Assembly (NCBI GenBank): GCA_028287035.1
Contig: JAQBQL010000062.1
Span: 1-25,039 of the forward strand
DNA from: Labilithrix sp.
Lineage (GTDB): Bacteria > Myxococcota > Polyangia > Polyangiales > Polyangiaceae
Reading direction: 5' to 3'
DNA: 25,039 nucleotides
Shown piece by piece: positions 1 through 7,857 of the stretch. The notes beneath the pieces were generated by a model, which saw only the letters and a program-made list of their open reading frames with translations, was not told the origin of the DNA and searched no databases. A program made the translations under genes and the position numbers. The stretch's first letter is position 1. Each line of letters begins with the position of its first letter.

Positions 1-852
1 CACCTCGGCGCGCGCTTCGGGCTCGTGGTCTTCGACGAGTGCCATCACCTGCCCGGCCCGACGTACGCGCTCTCGGCGAGGCTCAGCATCGCGCCGCGGC
101 GCCTCGGCCTCACCGCGACGCCCGAGCGGGCGGACGGCCGGGACGCCGAGCTCGTCACGCTGATCGGTCCGACGGCGTACCGGCGCGACATCAGCGAGCT
201 CGCCGGCGAGTACCTCGCCGAGTACGAGACGGAGCGCCTCGAGGTGGAGCTCGCCCCCGAGGAGCGCGCCGAGCACGACGCGGAGCGGGCGATCTACCGC
301 GACTTCGTGAGCAGCCAGGGCATCCGGCTCGGATCGCCGCACGGCTTCAGCGAGTTCGTGATGCGGTCGGCGCAGAGCATGGAAGGGCGCCGGGCGATGC
401 GCGCGTACCGCCGTCAGCGCGAGATCGGCTTCGTCGCCGGCAAGAAGCTCGAGTACCTCGAGCACCTGCTCGATCGGCACCGCGCGGATCGCGTCCTCGT
501 CTTCACGCAGGACAACGCCACCGCGTACAAGGTCGCGCGCCGCTTCCTGGTCCCCGTCATCACGCACCAGACGCGGGTGACGGAGCGAAGCGAGATCCTG
601 GCCGGCTTCGAGGCCGGGACGTACGGCGCGGTCGTCACGTCCAAGGTGCTCAACGAGGGCGTGGACGTCCGCGAGGCCAACGTCGCGATCGTGCTCTCGG
701 GCAGCGGATCGGTCCGCGAGCACGTGCAGCGCCTCGGCCGCATCCTGCGCAAGAGCGGCGACAAGCGGGCGGTGCTCTACGAGCTCGTCACCGCGGGGAC
801 CGCCGAGACCATGACCAGCGAGCGGAGGCGCGAGCACGATGCTTACCGCTGA
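1..852 (+). CDS. XPB/Rad25-type superfamily 2 DNA helicase, C-terminal part (5' end outside window)
   Basis: This reading frame is open from the first base, so the gene begins upstream of the window. The visible 283 residues hold the DEAD/DEAH-type Walker B motif as DECH (about residues 12-15), motif III as LTATPER, then a helical insertion, then the second RecA-like domain. That domain has motif V-like NEGVDV and the motif VI arginine-finger segment QRLGRILRKSG. The order and wording fit XPB/Rad25 helicases, which are ATP-driven 3'-5' DNA translocases used in nucleotide excision repair in archaea and eukaryotes. The N-terminal ATP-binding motif I cannot be seen. The stop codon overlaps the next gene by 14 bases, so the two are almost certainly one transcript. 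The next gene is a DUF790/Bax1-like nuclease, the known archaeal partner of XPB, which strengthens the assignment. The bacterial cellular role is inferred. Confidence 0.88.
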   Translation, partial: HLGARFGLVVFDECHHLPGPTYALSARLSIAPRRLGLTATPERADGRDAELVTLIGPTAYRRDISELAGEYLAEYETERLEVELAPEERAEHDAERAIYRDFVSSQGIRLGSPHGFSEFVMRSAQSMEGRRAMRAYRRQREIGFVAGKKLEYLEHLLDRHRADRVLVFTQDNATAYKVARRFLVPVITHQTRVTERSEILAGFEAGTYGAVVTSKVLNEGVDVREANVAIVLSGSGSVREHVQRLGRILRKSGDKRAVLYELVTAGTAETMTSERRREHDAYR

Positions 853-2068
853 CCACGTCGACGCGCGGCGCCAGGGCGACAAGCTCGTCCTCCGCAAGCT
901 CGATGCCCGCGACGTGACGGAGGCGCGCGCGCTCGCCGAGGCCTACCTCGAGGCCGCCCGCGCCTCCGTCGGCCGTACCCGCGCGGAGGTCTCGGAGGTG
1001 TGGAGCGAGATCGACGCGGGAGCGACGCGCCGGCGCCTGGCGCTCGGCCTGCGCAAGCTCGTCGAGGACGGCTGCGTGTTCGACGAGGAGAATGCGCTCG
1101 ACCCCGTGGCCCTGCGACGAGCCCTCTTCCGGCGCGCGACCGAGGTGCGCCGCGCGCGGGACGTCCTCGCCCCCTTCGATCGCGAGGCGGTCCTCGGCGA
1201 TGTCGCCGTGACGCTGGGCGCGGCGCCCGCCGAGATCGAGCACGGTCTGTTCTCCGACCTCCGCGGCGAGCACCTCCTCCGCCGTGCGCCGGTCCTGAAC
1301 GCGGCGTCGCTGGTGGCCGCCTACGAGCTGGGGCGCGCGCAGGCGATCCTCCTCCGGGCGGTGCGCGTGCGGTGCGAGGTGGCGGCGGGCGCGCCGGCCG
1401 CGGTGCGGGCGTTCTTCTCGACCATGAAGTTCCAGCGCCTCCTCTTCACGACCGAGCGATTGCCGGGCGGCGGGTTCGCGGTCGAGATCGACGGTCCGTT
1501 CTCGATGTTCGAGTCGGTCACGAAGTACGGGCTGCGGCTCGCGCTCGTCCTGCCGGTGCTGCGCACGCTGGAGCGCTGGACGCTGAGCGCCGACGTTCGC
1601 TGGGGCAAGGAGCGAACGCCGCTCCTCTTCGCGCTGGCCTCCGACGATCGCGGCGAGCCGGTGATCGAGGCGCCCGGCGACGAGCAGCTCCACGAGGACG
1701 TGCGGGCCCTGCTCGACGGGGTGAACGCGCTGCCGAAGAGCGCGTGGAAGGCGAAGATCGCGAACATGCTGCTCGACCGGCCCGGCCTCGGCGTGTGCAT
1801 TCCCGACCTCGTCCTCACGCGGGCGGCGAGCGACGCGCCGATCTACGTCGAGCTGCTCGGGTTCTGGAGCCGTGACGCCGTGTGGAAGCGCGTGGAGCTC
1901 GCCCAGCAAGGACTCGGCGCGCCGATCGTGTTCTGCGCGAGCTCGCGCCTCAGGGTGAGCCCCGAGGTCATGGGCGAGGACGTCCCCGCCGCGCTCTACG
2001 TCTACAAGGGCAAGCCGAACGCGCGGGCCCTCGTCGAGCACGTCGAGCGTCTCGCCCGCCCCGCGTAG
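839..2068 (+). CDS. DUF790/Bax1-like nuclease, partner of XPB helicase
   Basis: The 409-residue protein resembles the DUF790 family, whose archaeal member Bax1 binds XPB and cuts DNA. The C-terminal part carries a PD-(D/E)xK-like signature: IPDLVL with Asp323, then YVELLGFW with Glu338, followed by a basic helix (WKRVELAQQ) that may supply the lysine function. The middle contains family-like segments such as AAYELGRAQAIL and GPFSMFESVTKYG. The ATG at 839 lies inside the end of the helicase gene. A GGAGG at 824-828 stands ten bases before it, so translation is probably coupled. By analogy with archaeal XPB-Bax1, the helicase unwinds and the nuclease incises near lesions. This is an inference for this bacterium. 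The protein is cytoplasmic; no signal peptide or membrane segment is seen. Confidence 0.82.
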   Translation: MLTADHVDARRQGDKLVLRKLDARDVTEARALAEAYLEAARASVGRTRAEVSEVWSEIDAGATRRRLALGLRKLVEDGCVFDEENALDPVALRRALFRRATEVRRARDVLAPFDREAVLGDVAVTLGAAPAEIEHGLFSDLRGEHLLRRAPVLNAASLVAAYELGRAQAILLRAVRVRCEVAAGAPAAVRAFFSTMKFQRLLFTTERLPGGGFAVEIDGPFSMFESVTKYGLRLALVLPVLRTLERWTLSADVRWGKERTPLLFALASDDRGEPVIEAPGDEQLHEDVRALLDGVNALPKSAWKAKIANMLLDRPGLGVCIPDLVLTRAASDAPIYVELLGFWSRDAVWKRVELAQQGLGAPIVFCASSRLRVSPEVMGEDVPAALYVYKGKPNARALVEHVERLARPA

Positions 2069-2077
2069 GAGCCCAAC

Positions 2078-2497
2078 TCACCCCTTGGGGGTGATGTTCG
2101 TGCGGACCCACGCGATGATGTTCTCGAGCGTCGTTCCCGGCGTGAAGACGCCCTGCACGCCGGCGCTCCTCAGGGTCTCGATGTCGCCCTCGGGGATGAT
2201 GCCGCCGCCGAAGACGACGACGTCGTCCACGCCCTTCGCGCGCAGCGCCGCGATGACGGCGGGGAAGAGCGTGTTGTGCGCGCCGCTCATGATCGAGAGG
2301 CCGACGCCGTCGACGTCCTCTTGAAGCGCGGCGTTCGCGATCATCTCCGGCGTCTGATGGAGCCCCGTGTAGATGACCTCGAACCCCGCATCACGGAGCG
2401 CCCGCGCGACCACCTTCGCGCCGCGGTCGTGTCCGTCGAGGCCCGGCTTGGCGACGAGGATACGGGTCTTGCGGCTCGAAGTGACCTCGGAGGACAT
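2078..2497 (-). CDS. Stand-alone cobalamin (B12)-binding domain protein, methylmalonyl-CoA mutase small-domain type
   Basis: The 139-residue protein is a single B12-binding Rossmann domain. It has the base-off/His-on motif D-x-H-x-x-G at Asp21, His23 and Gly26. The lower-ligand pocket serine segment is GLSIMSGAH (about 66-74) and the glycine-rich strand is [11 protein letters not shown]. This matches the C-terminal domain of methylmalonyl-CoA or isobutyryl-CoA mutase, which in many bacteria is a separate small subunit carrying adenosylcobalamin for a large catalytic subunit. No mutase large subunit is visible nearby, so its partner must be elsewhere. The ATG at 2497 is chosen because the family homology begins soon after it. 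An in-frame ATG at 2533 would add 12 residues of unlikely sequence. The gene lies 54 bases after the aldo/keto reductase gene on the same strand and may or may not share its transcript. Confidence 0.88.
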   Translation of the reverse strand: MSSEVTSSRKTRILVAKPGLDGHDRGAKVVARALRDAGFEVIYTGLHQTPEMIANAALQEDVDGVGLSIMSGAHNTLFPAVIAALRAKGVDDVVVFGGGIIPEGDIETLRSAGVQGVFTPGTTLENIIAWVRTNITPKG

Positions 2498-2551
2498 GCT
2501 CCCGTTTATCGTCTCCGCCCGCGCCGGTGTCAACGCGACCCGGCGTTCGCG

Positions 2552-3634
2552 TCAGATCGCCGCCTTCTCGAGCCAGTGCGGGTTCTTCTGCGTCCCGTCG
2601 AACTGCGCGGTGGTCTTGAAGCGCTCGAACTTCCCGTCCTTCGCGACGTCCTTCGTCTTCGCGAGGAGGGCTTCCCGCTCGGCGGGCTCGAGCGGCTTGA
2701 AGGAGAGCGCCGTCGCGATCGCCTGGTCGAGGATCCCCATCGTGTCGCAACCGGTTATGACCACCGAGGTCGGCAGGCTCATCGCGTACTGGAGGCACTC
2801 GACGGCCGTGACGGCCTTGCTCTCGAGGATGATGCCCGAGCCCATCGACTTCATGCCGAGGACGCCGATCTTCTTCGCGACGAGCACCGGCAACACGAGC
2901 TTCTCGAAGCTGCGGAAGTGCGCGTCCATGACGTTGAGCGGCATCTGCACGGTGTCGAACTCGAACTTGTGGGCCTCGGCGGTCCGCAGCATCGCGAGGT
3001 GGATCTCGGGGTCCTTGTGGCCGGTGAAGCCGATGAACCGCAGCTTGCCGGCCTTCTTCGCCTCGATGAGCGCCTCGATGCAGCCGCCCTCGGCGAACGC
3101 GCGACCGGGATCGGTGGGCCGGATGACCTCGTGGATCTGCACGAGATCGATGTGGTCGGTGCCGAGACGCTTGAGCGACTGATCGAGCTGCTCGGCGGCC
3201 GCCTTCTTCGTGCGCCCATCGAGCTTCGTCATCAGGAAGGCCTTGTCGCGGTAGCCGTCCTTGAGCGCCTTGCCCATGCGCTCCTCGCTCTTGCCCTCGT
3301 TGTAGTCCCAGCAGTTGTCGAGGAAGTTGATGCCGCGGTCGAGCGCGCTCCGGATGAGGCGAATGCTCTCGGCCTCCTCCTTCTGGACGCCGACGTGGAA
3401 GCCGCCGAGGCCGACCATCGACACCGAGACGCCGGTCTTTCCGAGCTGGCGCATCGGCATGGTCGCCTTCGCGACCGAGGCGGTCGGCACCGGGATCTGG
3501 CCTTCGATCGGCGCGCCCGGCTGCGGGCCCTGCGGCGGCTCGTCCTTCTTCTTCGTGCACGCCGCGAGCGCGAGCGCGGACATGGAGACAGAGGCACCAC
3601 CGAGGAACGCGCGACGACGGACCAGGCTCGACAT
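2552..3634 (-). CDS. Aldo/keto reductase with Tat lipoprotein signal
   Basis: The 360-residue protein starts with a twin-arginine signal (VRRRAFLGG, residues 5-13) that runs into a lipobox ending LAAC, with Cys26 as the predicted lipidation site. A charged and Pro-rich linker (30-55) follows. From about residue 60 the protein is an aldo/keto reductase barrel with the full catalytic tetrad: Asp106 and Tyr111 in LDNCWDYNEG, Lys137 in LMTKLDG and His168 in LVQIHEV. The family reduces or oxidises carbonyl and hydroxyl groups using NAD(P)(H). Export by Tat would let the enzyme cross the membrane folded with its cofactor. The gene follows the GMC oxidoreductase gene by 35 bases on the same strand, which suggests a shared extracytoplasmic redox role. 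The substrate is unknown. It could also be a distant oxidoreductase that no longer uses free NADPH. Confidence 0.9.
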   Translation of the reverse strand: MSSLVRRRAFLGGASVSMSALALAACTKKKDEPPQGPQPGAPIEGQIPVPTASVAKATMPMRQLGKTGVSVSMVGLGGFHVGVQKEEAESIRLIRSALDRGINFLDNCWDYNEGKSEERMGKALKDGYRDKAFLMTKLDGRTKKAAAEQLDQSLKRLGTDHIDLVQIHEVIRPTDPGRAFAEGGCIEALIEAKKAGKLRFIGFTGHKDPEIHLAMLRTAEAHKFEFDTVQMPLNVMDAHFRSFEKLVLPVLVAKKIGVLGMKSMGSGIILESKAVTAVECLQYAMSLPTSVVITGCDTMGILDQAIATALSFKPLEPAEREALLAKTKDVAKDGKFERFKTTAQFDGTQKNPHWLEKAAI

Positions 3635-3669
3635 GGTCGCCCGGATGCAGCGAGCGTGCCCGCGTGGGT

Positions 3670-5235
3670 TCAGGATTTCTGCGAGGCGAGCCGCGTCGCC
3701 ACGAGGCGAGCCAGACCGTAGATCGACTCCTGCGGGTTCACGCCGAGGCTCGTCGGGAACACCGAACCGTCGACGACGTGCAGGTTCGTGATCGTGTGGT
3801 GGCGCAGGTCCTCGCTGCGGACCACGCTCGTCTTCGGGTCGTCGCCCATCGCGCAGCCGCCCATCTGGTGGGCGGTGAACACGGGCACCGCGCCGATGTC
3901 CCAGGAGGCCGCATCGATCGCCGCCTCGTCGACCTTGCCGTGCATCACGACGGGCCGCTCGTGGAGGGTCGAGACCGTCTTCGCGCCCGAGGCGAACTGC
4001 ATCTCGGCGAGGCGCTTCTGCGCGAACCGGAACATGTTCCAGAGCTTCGCGGTCACCGGGTAGTCGAGCAGCGGGGCGCCGCTCGGTCGCAGCGTCACGC
4101 GGCCGCCCGGCACGTCCTCGTGGAAGCCGTCGATGCCGAGCGCGAGGTGGAGCGCGCTGTGCGCCGCTTGCGTGAAGAGCTCCTCGTGCGCCTTGCCTCG
4201 ACCCGGGAGGCCCGTGGACGCCAGCGCCGGGTACCACGGACACGCCTCGATGAAGAAGCCCACGTCGTCGCCGCGGTGCGCGAAGTGATGGCTGGCGGCG
4301 CTCTGCGGAGCGCCGCGGTACGGCTCGATCTTCTCGTCGTAGAGCGCGCCGCTGCCGACCACCGGATGCAGGAACGTGCGGGTGCCGACGAGGCCGTCGC
4401 CGTCGATCCCGGACCGGAGCAGCAGCGCCGGCGAATTGATGGCCCCGCCCGACACGATGAAACGCCGCGCCTTCACGGTGAGCTTCTTGCCGGTGGGGGC
4501 GATGCCCTCGCCGTCCAGGAACGTCCCGGTGAGCGAGCGGACCTGGTTCCCCTCGGTCACCAGCTTGTCGATACGTGCACGATACACGAGCTTCGCCCCC
4601 GCCTCGATCGCGTCCGGGATGAGCGTGACGAGCATCGAGCGCTTCGCGTTCACCGGGCAACCGAGGTGGCAGAAGCCCGTCTGCAGGCAGGAGTAGACGT
4701 TGCGCTTCAGCGTATCGACCTCCCACCCGAGCTTCTTGCAGCCGTCGTAGAGGGTGCGGTTGTTCGCGTTCATCTGGCCGTACGAGACCTTGGAGATCGC
4801 GAGGCGCTTCTCGACCGCTTCGTAGTGCGGGAGGAGATCGGCGTAGCGGAAGCCGCCGACGTGGTGCTTCTTGTTCCAGAGGTCGACGACGTCCTCGGGG
4901 GTGCGGAAGCTCGTCGTCCAGTTGACGACGGTGGTGCCGCCGACCGCGCGGCCCTGGAGGATCGCGATGCCCGCGTCCTTCGTGGTGCGCGCCATCCCCT
5001 CCTGGAAGAGACGCGGCTCCGTGTCCTTCTCGCGCATCGTGAAGTCGGTGTGCGTGTAGTAGCCGCCCTCCTCGAGCATGAGCACCGAGAGCCCCGCCTG
5101 CGCGAGCGTGGCTGCGGTGAACGCGCCGCCCGCGCCGGTACCCACGATGCACACGTCGGCCTCGAGGACGAGGTCGGCCGCCTGCTTGCTGCCGTCGATG
5201 ATGTTCTTGCTGGAGCGCAGGGTGGCGAGCTTCAC
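3670..5235 (-). CDS. GMC-family FAD oxidoreductase (alpha-subunit-like)
   Basis: The 521-residue protein begins with an FAD-binding Rossmann motif, CIVGTGAGGAFTAA (about 29-42), ending in the ribose-binding acidic pair of LEEGG. The middle has FCHLGCPVNAKRSM, a Cys-x-x-Gly-Cys element typical of bacterial alcohol- and sterol-oxidising GMC enzymes. The C-terminus has HQMGGCAMG with the probable catalytic His, and SLGVNPQES with the second active-site Asn. The GTG start at 5235 overlaps the upstream stop as GTGA. AAGGAG stands seven bases before it, which fixes the start and implies coupling to the small-subunit gene. The protein has no signal peptide of its own. In gluconate and fructose dehydrogenases the catalytic subunit is carried through Tat by the small gamma subunit, and the same arrangement is likely here. 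The substrate (sugar, alcohol or sterol) cannot be named. Confidence 0.9.
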   Translation of the reverse strand: MKLATLRSSKNIIDGSKQAADLVLEADVCIVGTGAGGAFTAATLAQAGLSVLMLEEGGYYTHTDFTMREKDTEPRLFQEGMARTTKDAGIAILQGRAVGGTTVVNWTTSFRTPEDVVDLWNKKHHVGGFRYADLLPHYEAVEKRLAISKVSYGQMNANNRTLYDGCKKLGWEVDTLKRNVYSCLQTGFCHLGCPVNAKRSMLVTLIPDAIEAGAKLVYRARIDKLVTEGNQVRSLTGTFLDGEGIAPTGKKLTVKARRFIVSGGAINSPALLLRSGIDGDGLVGTRTFLHPVVGSGALYDEKIEPYRGAPQSAASHHFAHRGDDVGFFIEACPWYPALASTGLPGRGKAHEELFTQAAHSALHLALGIDGFHEDVPGGRVTLRPSGAPLLDYPVTAKLWNMFRFAQKRLAEMQFASGAKTVSTLHERPVVMHGKVDEAAIDAASWDIGAVPVFTAHQMGGCAMGDDPKTSVVRSEDLRHHTITNLHVVDGSVFPTSLGVNPQESIYGLARLVATRLASQKS

Positions 5236-5819
5236 GGGGCGTCTCCTTGCGCCTGCGCGGCGAGCCATTCCGGCGTGCCCGCCTGCGAGTCGTCGTACGC
5301 CATCGCCGAGAGGCCCGACGGCGGCTCGTAGTGGAGGGGCGGCCAGCTCGTCTCCTCCGCGTAGTGCGCCGCGAGACACAGCTTGCGAAGCGCCTGGTAG
5401 CCGGTGCGGCGCACCGTGATCCGGCTGGTCGCCCAGCTGTCGAGCACCTTGTCGCGTCCCTCCGGCGAGAGCCGCGTGAACGGGCTGATCCGCTGGTCGA
5501 GCACGAGGCCGGGCAGCGCATTCTCGAGGAGGCCGAGCAGCTTCACCATGTCGTGCTGCGACTCGACCGGCAGCCGCTGGAGCGCCATGTCGACGCCGTG
5601 CGCGATCGCGACGTGGTCGGCGCCGGCCGGCGTCACGATGCGCTGGGCGACCGCGACGAGCACCTGGAACGACTGATCGTCGAGGACCGCGAGCGCCCTC
5701 GTGGGCGACGCCACGTGCGCGGACGGGTAGAACGCGAGCCCGCCTCCGAAGGCGAGGACCAGGCCGCCGACGAGCCCCGTCTTGAGGAACCTGCGGCGCG
5801 AGGGAGACGCATCAGCCAT
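5232..5819 (-). CDS. Gluconate 2-dehydrogenase subunit 3-like protein with Tat signal
   Basis: The 195-residue protein has a clear twin-arginine signal, SRRRFLKTG at 7-15, followed by a hydrophobic Gly/Leu/Val stretch to about residue 31. The rest resembles the small (gamma) subunit of membrane-bound gluconate dehydrogenase: a Leu-rich segment around residues 45-65 with VAQRIVTPAGADH, then RLSPEGRDKVLDSW, and a C-terminal region with HYAEETSWPPLHYEPP. The family has no catalytic centre. It escorts the FAD subunit through the Tat system and holds the complex together. The gene sits directly before the GMC gene with a four-base GTGA overlap, exactly the pairing expected. No cytochrome c subunit follows. 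The ATG at 5819 lies 12 bases after the stop of the CapA-like gene. Confidence 0.8.
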   Translation of the reverse strand: MADASPSRRRFLKTGLVGGLVLAFGGGLAFYPSAHVASPTRALAVLDDQSFQVLVAVAQRIVTPAGADHVAIAHGVDMALQRLPVESQHDMVKLLGLLENALPGLVLDQRISPFTRLSPEGRDKVLDSWATSRITVRRTGYQALRKLCLAAHYAEETSWPPLHYEPPSGLSAMAYDDSQAGTPEWLAAQAQGDAP

Positions 5820-5831
5820 GCGCCGCCAACC

Positions 5832-7130
5832 TTAGGGAGAAAGCCTCCGCCGCGCCAGCCGACGCGCCGCGCCAACGGGCGGCGGAGCATTCCCCTGCAT
5901 CCCTGCGCTCGTGCTGCAACGTGGGTCGCGACCTCCTCCATGCTCGAGCCAGCACGGGTCCGAGAAGAGTGCGCGCGGACCTCGCGCGTCCTGCGACAGC
6001 GCCTCGACGATGGCGTGGTCGGCCGCGGGGTCGAGCAGGCGCGCGGCGATCTTCGGCGTCGCCGCGCTGCGGTTCGTGGCGTGCTCGTTGTCGGTCCAGA
6101 CGAGGTGCGTTCCCCAGTCCAGGTGCGGCCCGGTCTCGCCGAACGAGAACGTCAGATCGGCGAGCACGCCGAGACGCGTCCAGCCGTTCACGCAGACGAG
6201 GCGGCGGTTCTCGGGGAGCACCGGGAACATCGGGGCGCTCCACGACTCGCCCTGGTTCGTGACGAGGTTGCCGACCGACGCGAAGAGCGGCACGTCGCGC
6301 CCGTCCCGGGTCTTCAGCACCACGACGGGCGAGGCCACGTGAGGATGGTGGATGACGACGGCGTCGGCGCCCGCCTCGGCGGCGTGCGCCGCGTGATCCA
6401 TCACGAGGCTCGTCTGCGGCAGGTACTCGGTGCCCGCATGGAAGATCGCGACCGTCGCGTCACACTCGGCGCGCGCTCGTGCGAGGGCGTCGGTCACCTT
6501 CTGCTTGCCCGCGCTCGTCAGCGGAGCGACCGCGAGGCGCCCACCCCGGGCGCAGCTTCCCTTCTTGTTCGAGATCGAGGTCCACGCGACCGCGCAGATC
6601 TTGTGCCCGCCCTCCTCAGCGATGATGCGCGGCTCCCACGGATCGCGCGCGTCTCCGCCGAGCACCTGGACCTTGCTGGCGGTGGCCTCGTCGAGGGTCG
6701 CCCGGAGGCCCGGCTCACCGAGGTCGCACGCGTGGTTGTTGGCGACCGTGACGACGCCGACGCCGGCCTTTGCCAGCGCGCCGAGCCAGCCGGGCGGCGC
6801 GGCGTAGGCCAGGCGATCGGTCCTGTGGTCCACCTCGCCGGTCGCGGCCTCGTAGTTCGCGACCACCGCGTCGGCCTGCGCGAAGAGAGCAGAGAGCGGC
6901 GCGAGCGCGGTTCCGATCGACGCGGGCGCGACGAGGCTCGGGCGGTGCGGGAGGAGATCTCCGCCGAGGATCACGCGGAGCGGCCGCACCGGATCGGGGC
7001 CGCGGAGCACGGAGCGCGTGGCGACGGCGGGCTCGGACGCGTTCGTCACCGCCGCCGGCGGAGGCGCCGGCCCGTCACAGCCGAGCAGGACCAGGCCTGC
7101 AACGAGGGCCGCGCGTGCTCCGGAGAACAT
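5832..7130 (-). CDS. CapA/PgsA-like metallophosphatase-fold lipoprotein
   Basis: The 432-residue protein has a lipoprotein signal (VLLGC, Cys18) and a disordered Pro/Ala linker. It then shows the CapA (PGA_cap) fold: VILGGDLLPH with Asp58 and His62, ANYEAA with Asn92 and Glu94, and VANNHACDLG with Asn-Asn-His at 131-133. Later come FHAGTEY near 231, IHHPHVASP near 261 and a GNLVTNQG element. CapA proteins belong to the calcineurin-like metallophosphatase superfamily and are linked to poly-gamma-glutamate export and other envelope polymers. No capB or capC gene is present, so a polyglutamate capsule is not implied. Members also occur as hydrolases of unknown substrate. The C-terminal 40 residues are Arg/Pro-rich and outside the domain. 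The stop is 12 bases before the small-subunit gene of the redox cluster, so co-transcription is likely. Confidence 0.87.
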   Translation of the reverse strand: MFSGARAALVAGLVLLGCDGPAPPPAAVTNASEPAVATRSVLRGPDPVRPLRVILGGDLLPHRPSLVAPASIGTALAPLSALFAQADAVVANYEAATGEVDHRTDRLAYAAPPGWLGALAKAGVGVVTVANNHACDLGEPGLRATLDEATASKVQVLGGDARDPWEPRIIAEEGGHKICAVAWTSISNKKGSCARGGRLAVAPLTSAGKQKVTDALARARAECDATVAIFHAGTEYLPQTSLVMDHAAHAAEAGADAVVIHHPHVASPVVVLKTRDGRDVPLFASVGNLVTNQGESWSAPMFPVLPENRRLVCVNGWTRLGVLADLTFSFGETGPHLDWGTHLVWTDNEHATNRSAATPKIAARLLDPAADHAIVEALSQDARGPRALFSDPCWLEHGGGRDPRCSTSAGMQGNAPPPVGAARRLARRRLSP

Positions 7131-7185
7131 GCACCCACATATCCCACCCCTTGGCCATCCGGCCCAATTAGCGGTGCGGGCGCGC

Positions 7186-7791
<606 letters not shown>

Positions 7792-7798
7792 GGCTGAG

Positions 7799-7805
7799 CC
7801 TCCTT
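7799..7805 (-). promoter_or_regulatory. Strong ribosome binding site of the isochorismatase-family gene
   Basis: On the minus strand AAGGAGG is followed by a seven-base spacer and the ATG at 7791. It is the strongest Shine-Dalgarno match in this part of the window and supports the chosen start. Confidence 0.8.
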
Positions 7806-7817
7806 GCCCGACCTTAG

Positions 7818-7836
7818 CTGCTTGTCAGACAAGCAG
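7818..7836. promoter_or_regulatory. 19-bp palindromic operator, FadR/GntR type, between divergent genes
   Basis: CTGCTTGTCAGACAAGCAG is a perfect inverted repeat of nine-base arms around a central A. Its core TTGTCAGACAA fits TNGTNNNACNA, the general operator pattern known for the FadR subfamily of GntR regulators. It lies between the isochorismatase gene (-) and the regulator gene (+), 22 bases before the regulator's ATG. On the + strand it overlaps a -35-like TTGTCA, so autorepression plus control of the divergent gene is the simple reading. Binding by the neighbouring regulator is inferred. Confidence 0.8.
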
Positions 7837-7851
7837 TCAAGCTGGTACGGT
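7822..7851 (+). promoter_or_regulatory. Candidate promoter of the FadR-type regulator (possibly leaderless)
   Basis: TTGTCA at 7822-7827 differs in one base from the -35 consensus. TACGGT at 7846-7851 is a fair -10, with an 18-base spacer. A transcript starting about seven bases later would begin at or very near the ATG at 7858, which has no good ribosome binding site before it. The element overlaps the palindromic operator. The call rests only on pattern matching. Confidence 0.4.
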
Positions 7852-7857
7852 CCGGGG

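Noticed and set aside
2276..5331. Long + strand open frames across the aldo/keto reductase and GMC genes
   Set aside because: Composition is Arg/Glu/Leu/Asp-rich with no motif, and the opposite strand carries clear enzyme motifs.
2552..5521. A 989-residue reading through the GMC region into the aldo/keto reductase
   Set aside because: Only the last 360 residues are protein-like. The upstream part is a shadow frame of the GMC gene, so this is not a fusion protein.
5832..7130. Polyglutamate capsule operon suggested by the CapA-like gene
   Set aside because: No capB- or capC-like gene is in the window, and CapA-fold proteins occur in other contexts.
7804..7857. Alternative TTG start for the FadR-type regulator
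   Set aside because: It would put the palindromic operator and promoter inside the coding region and overlap the divergent gene's ribosome binding site.
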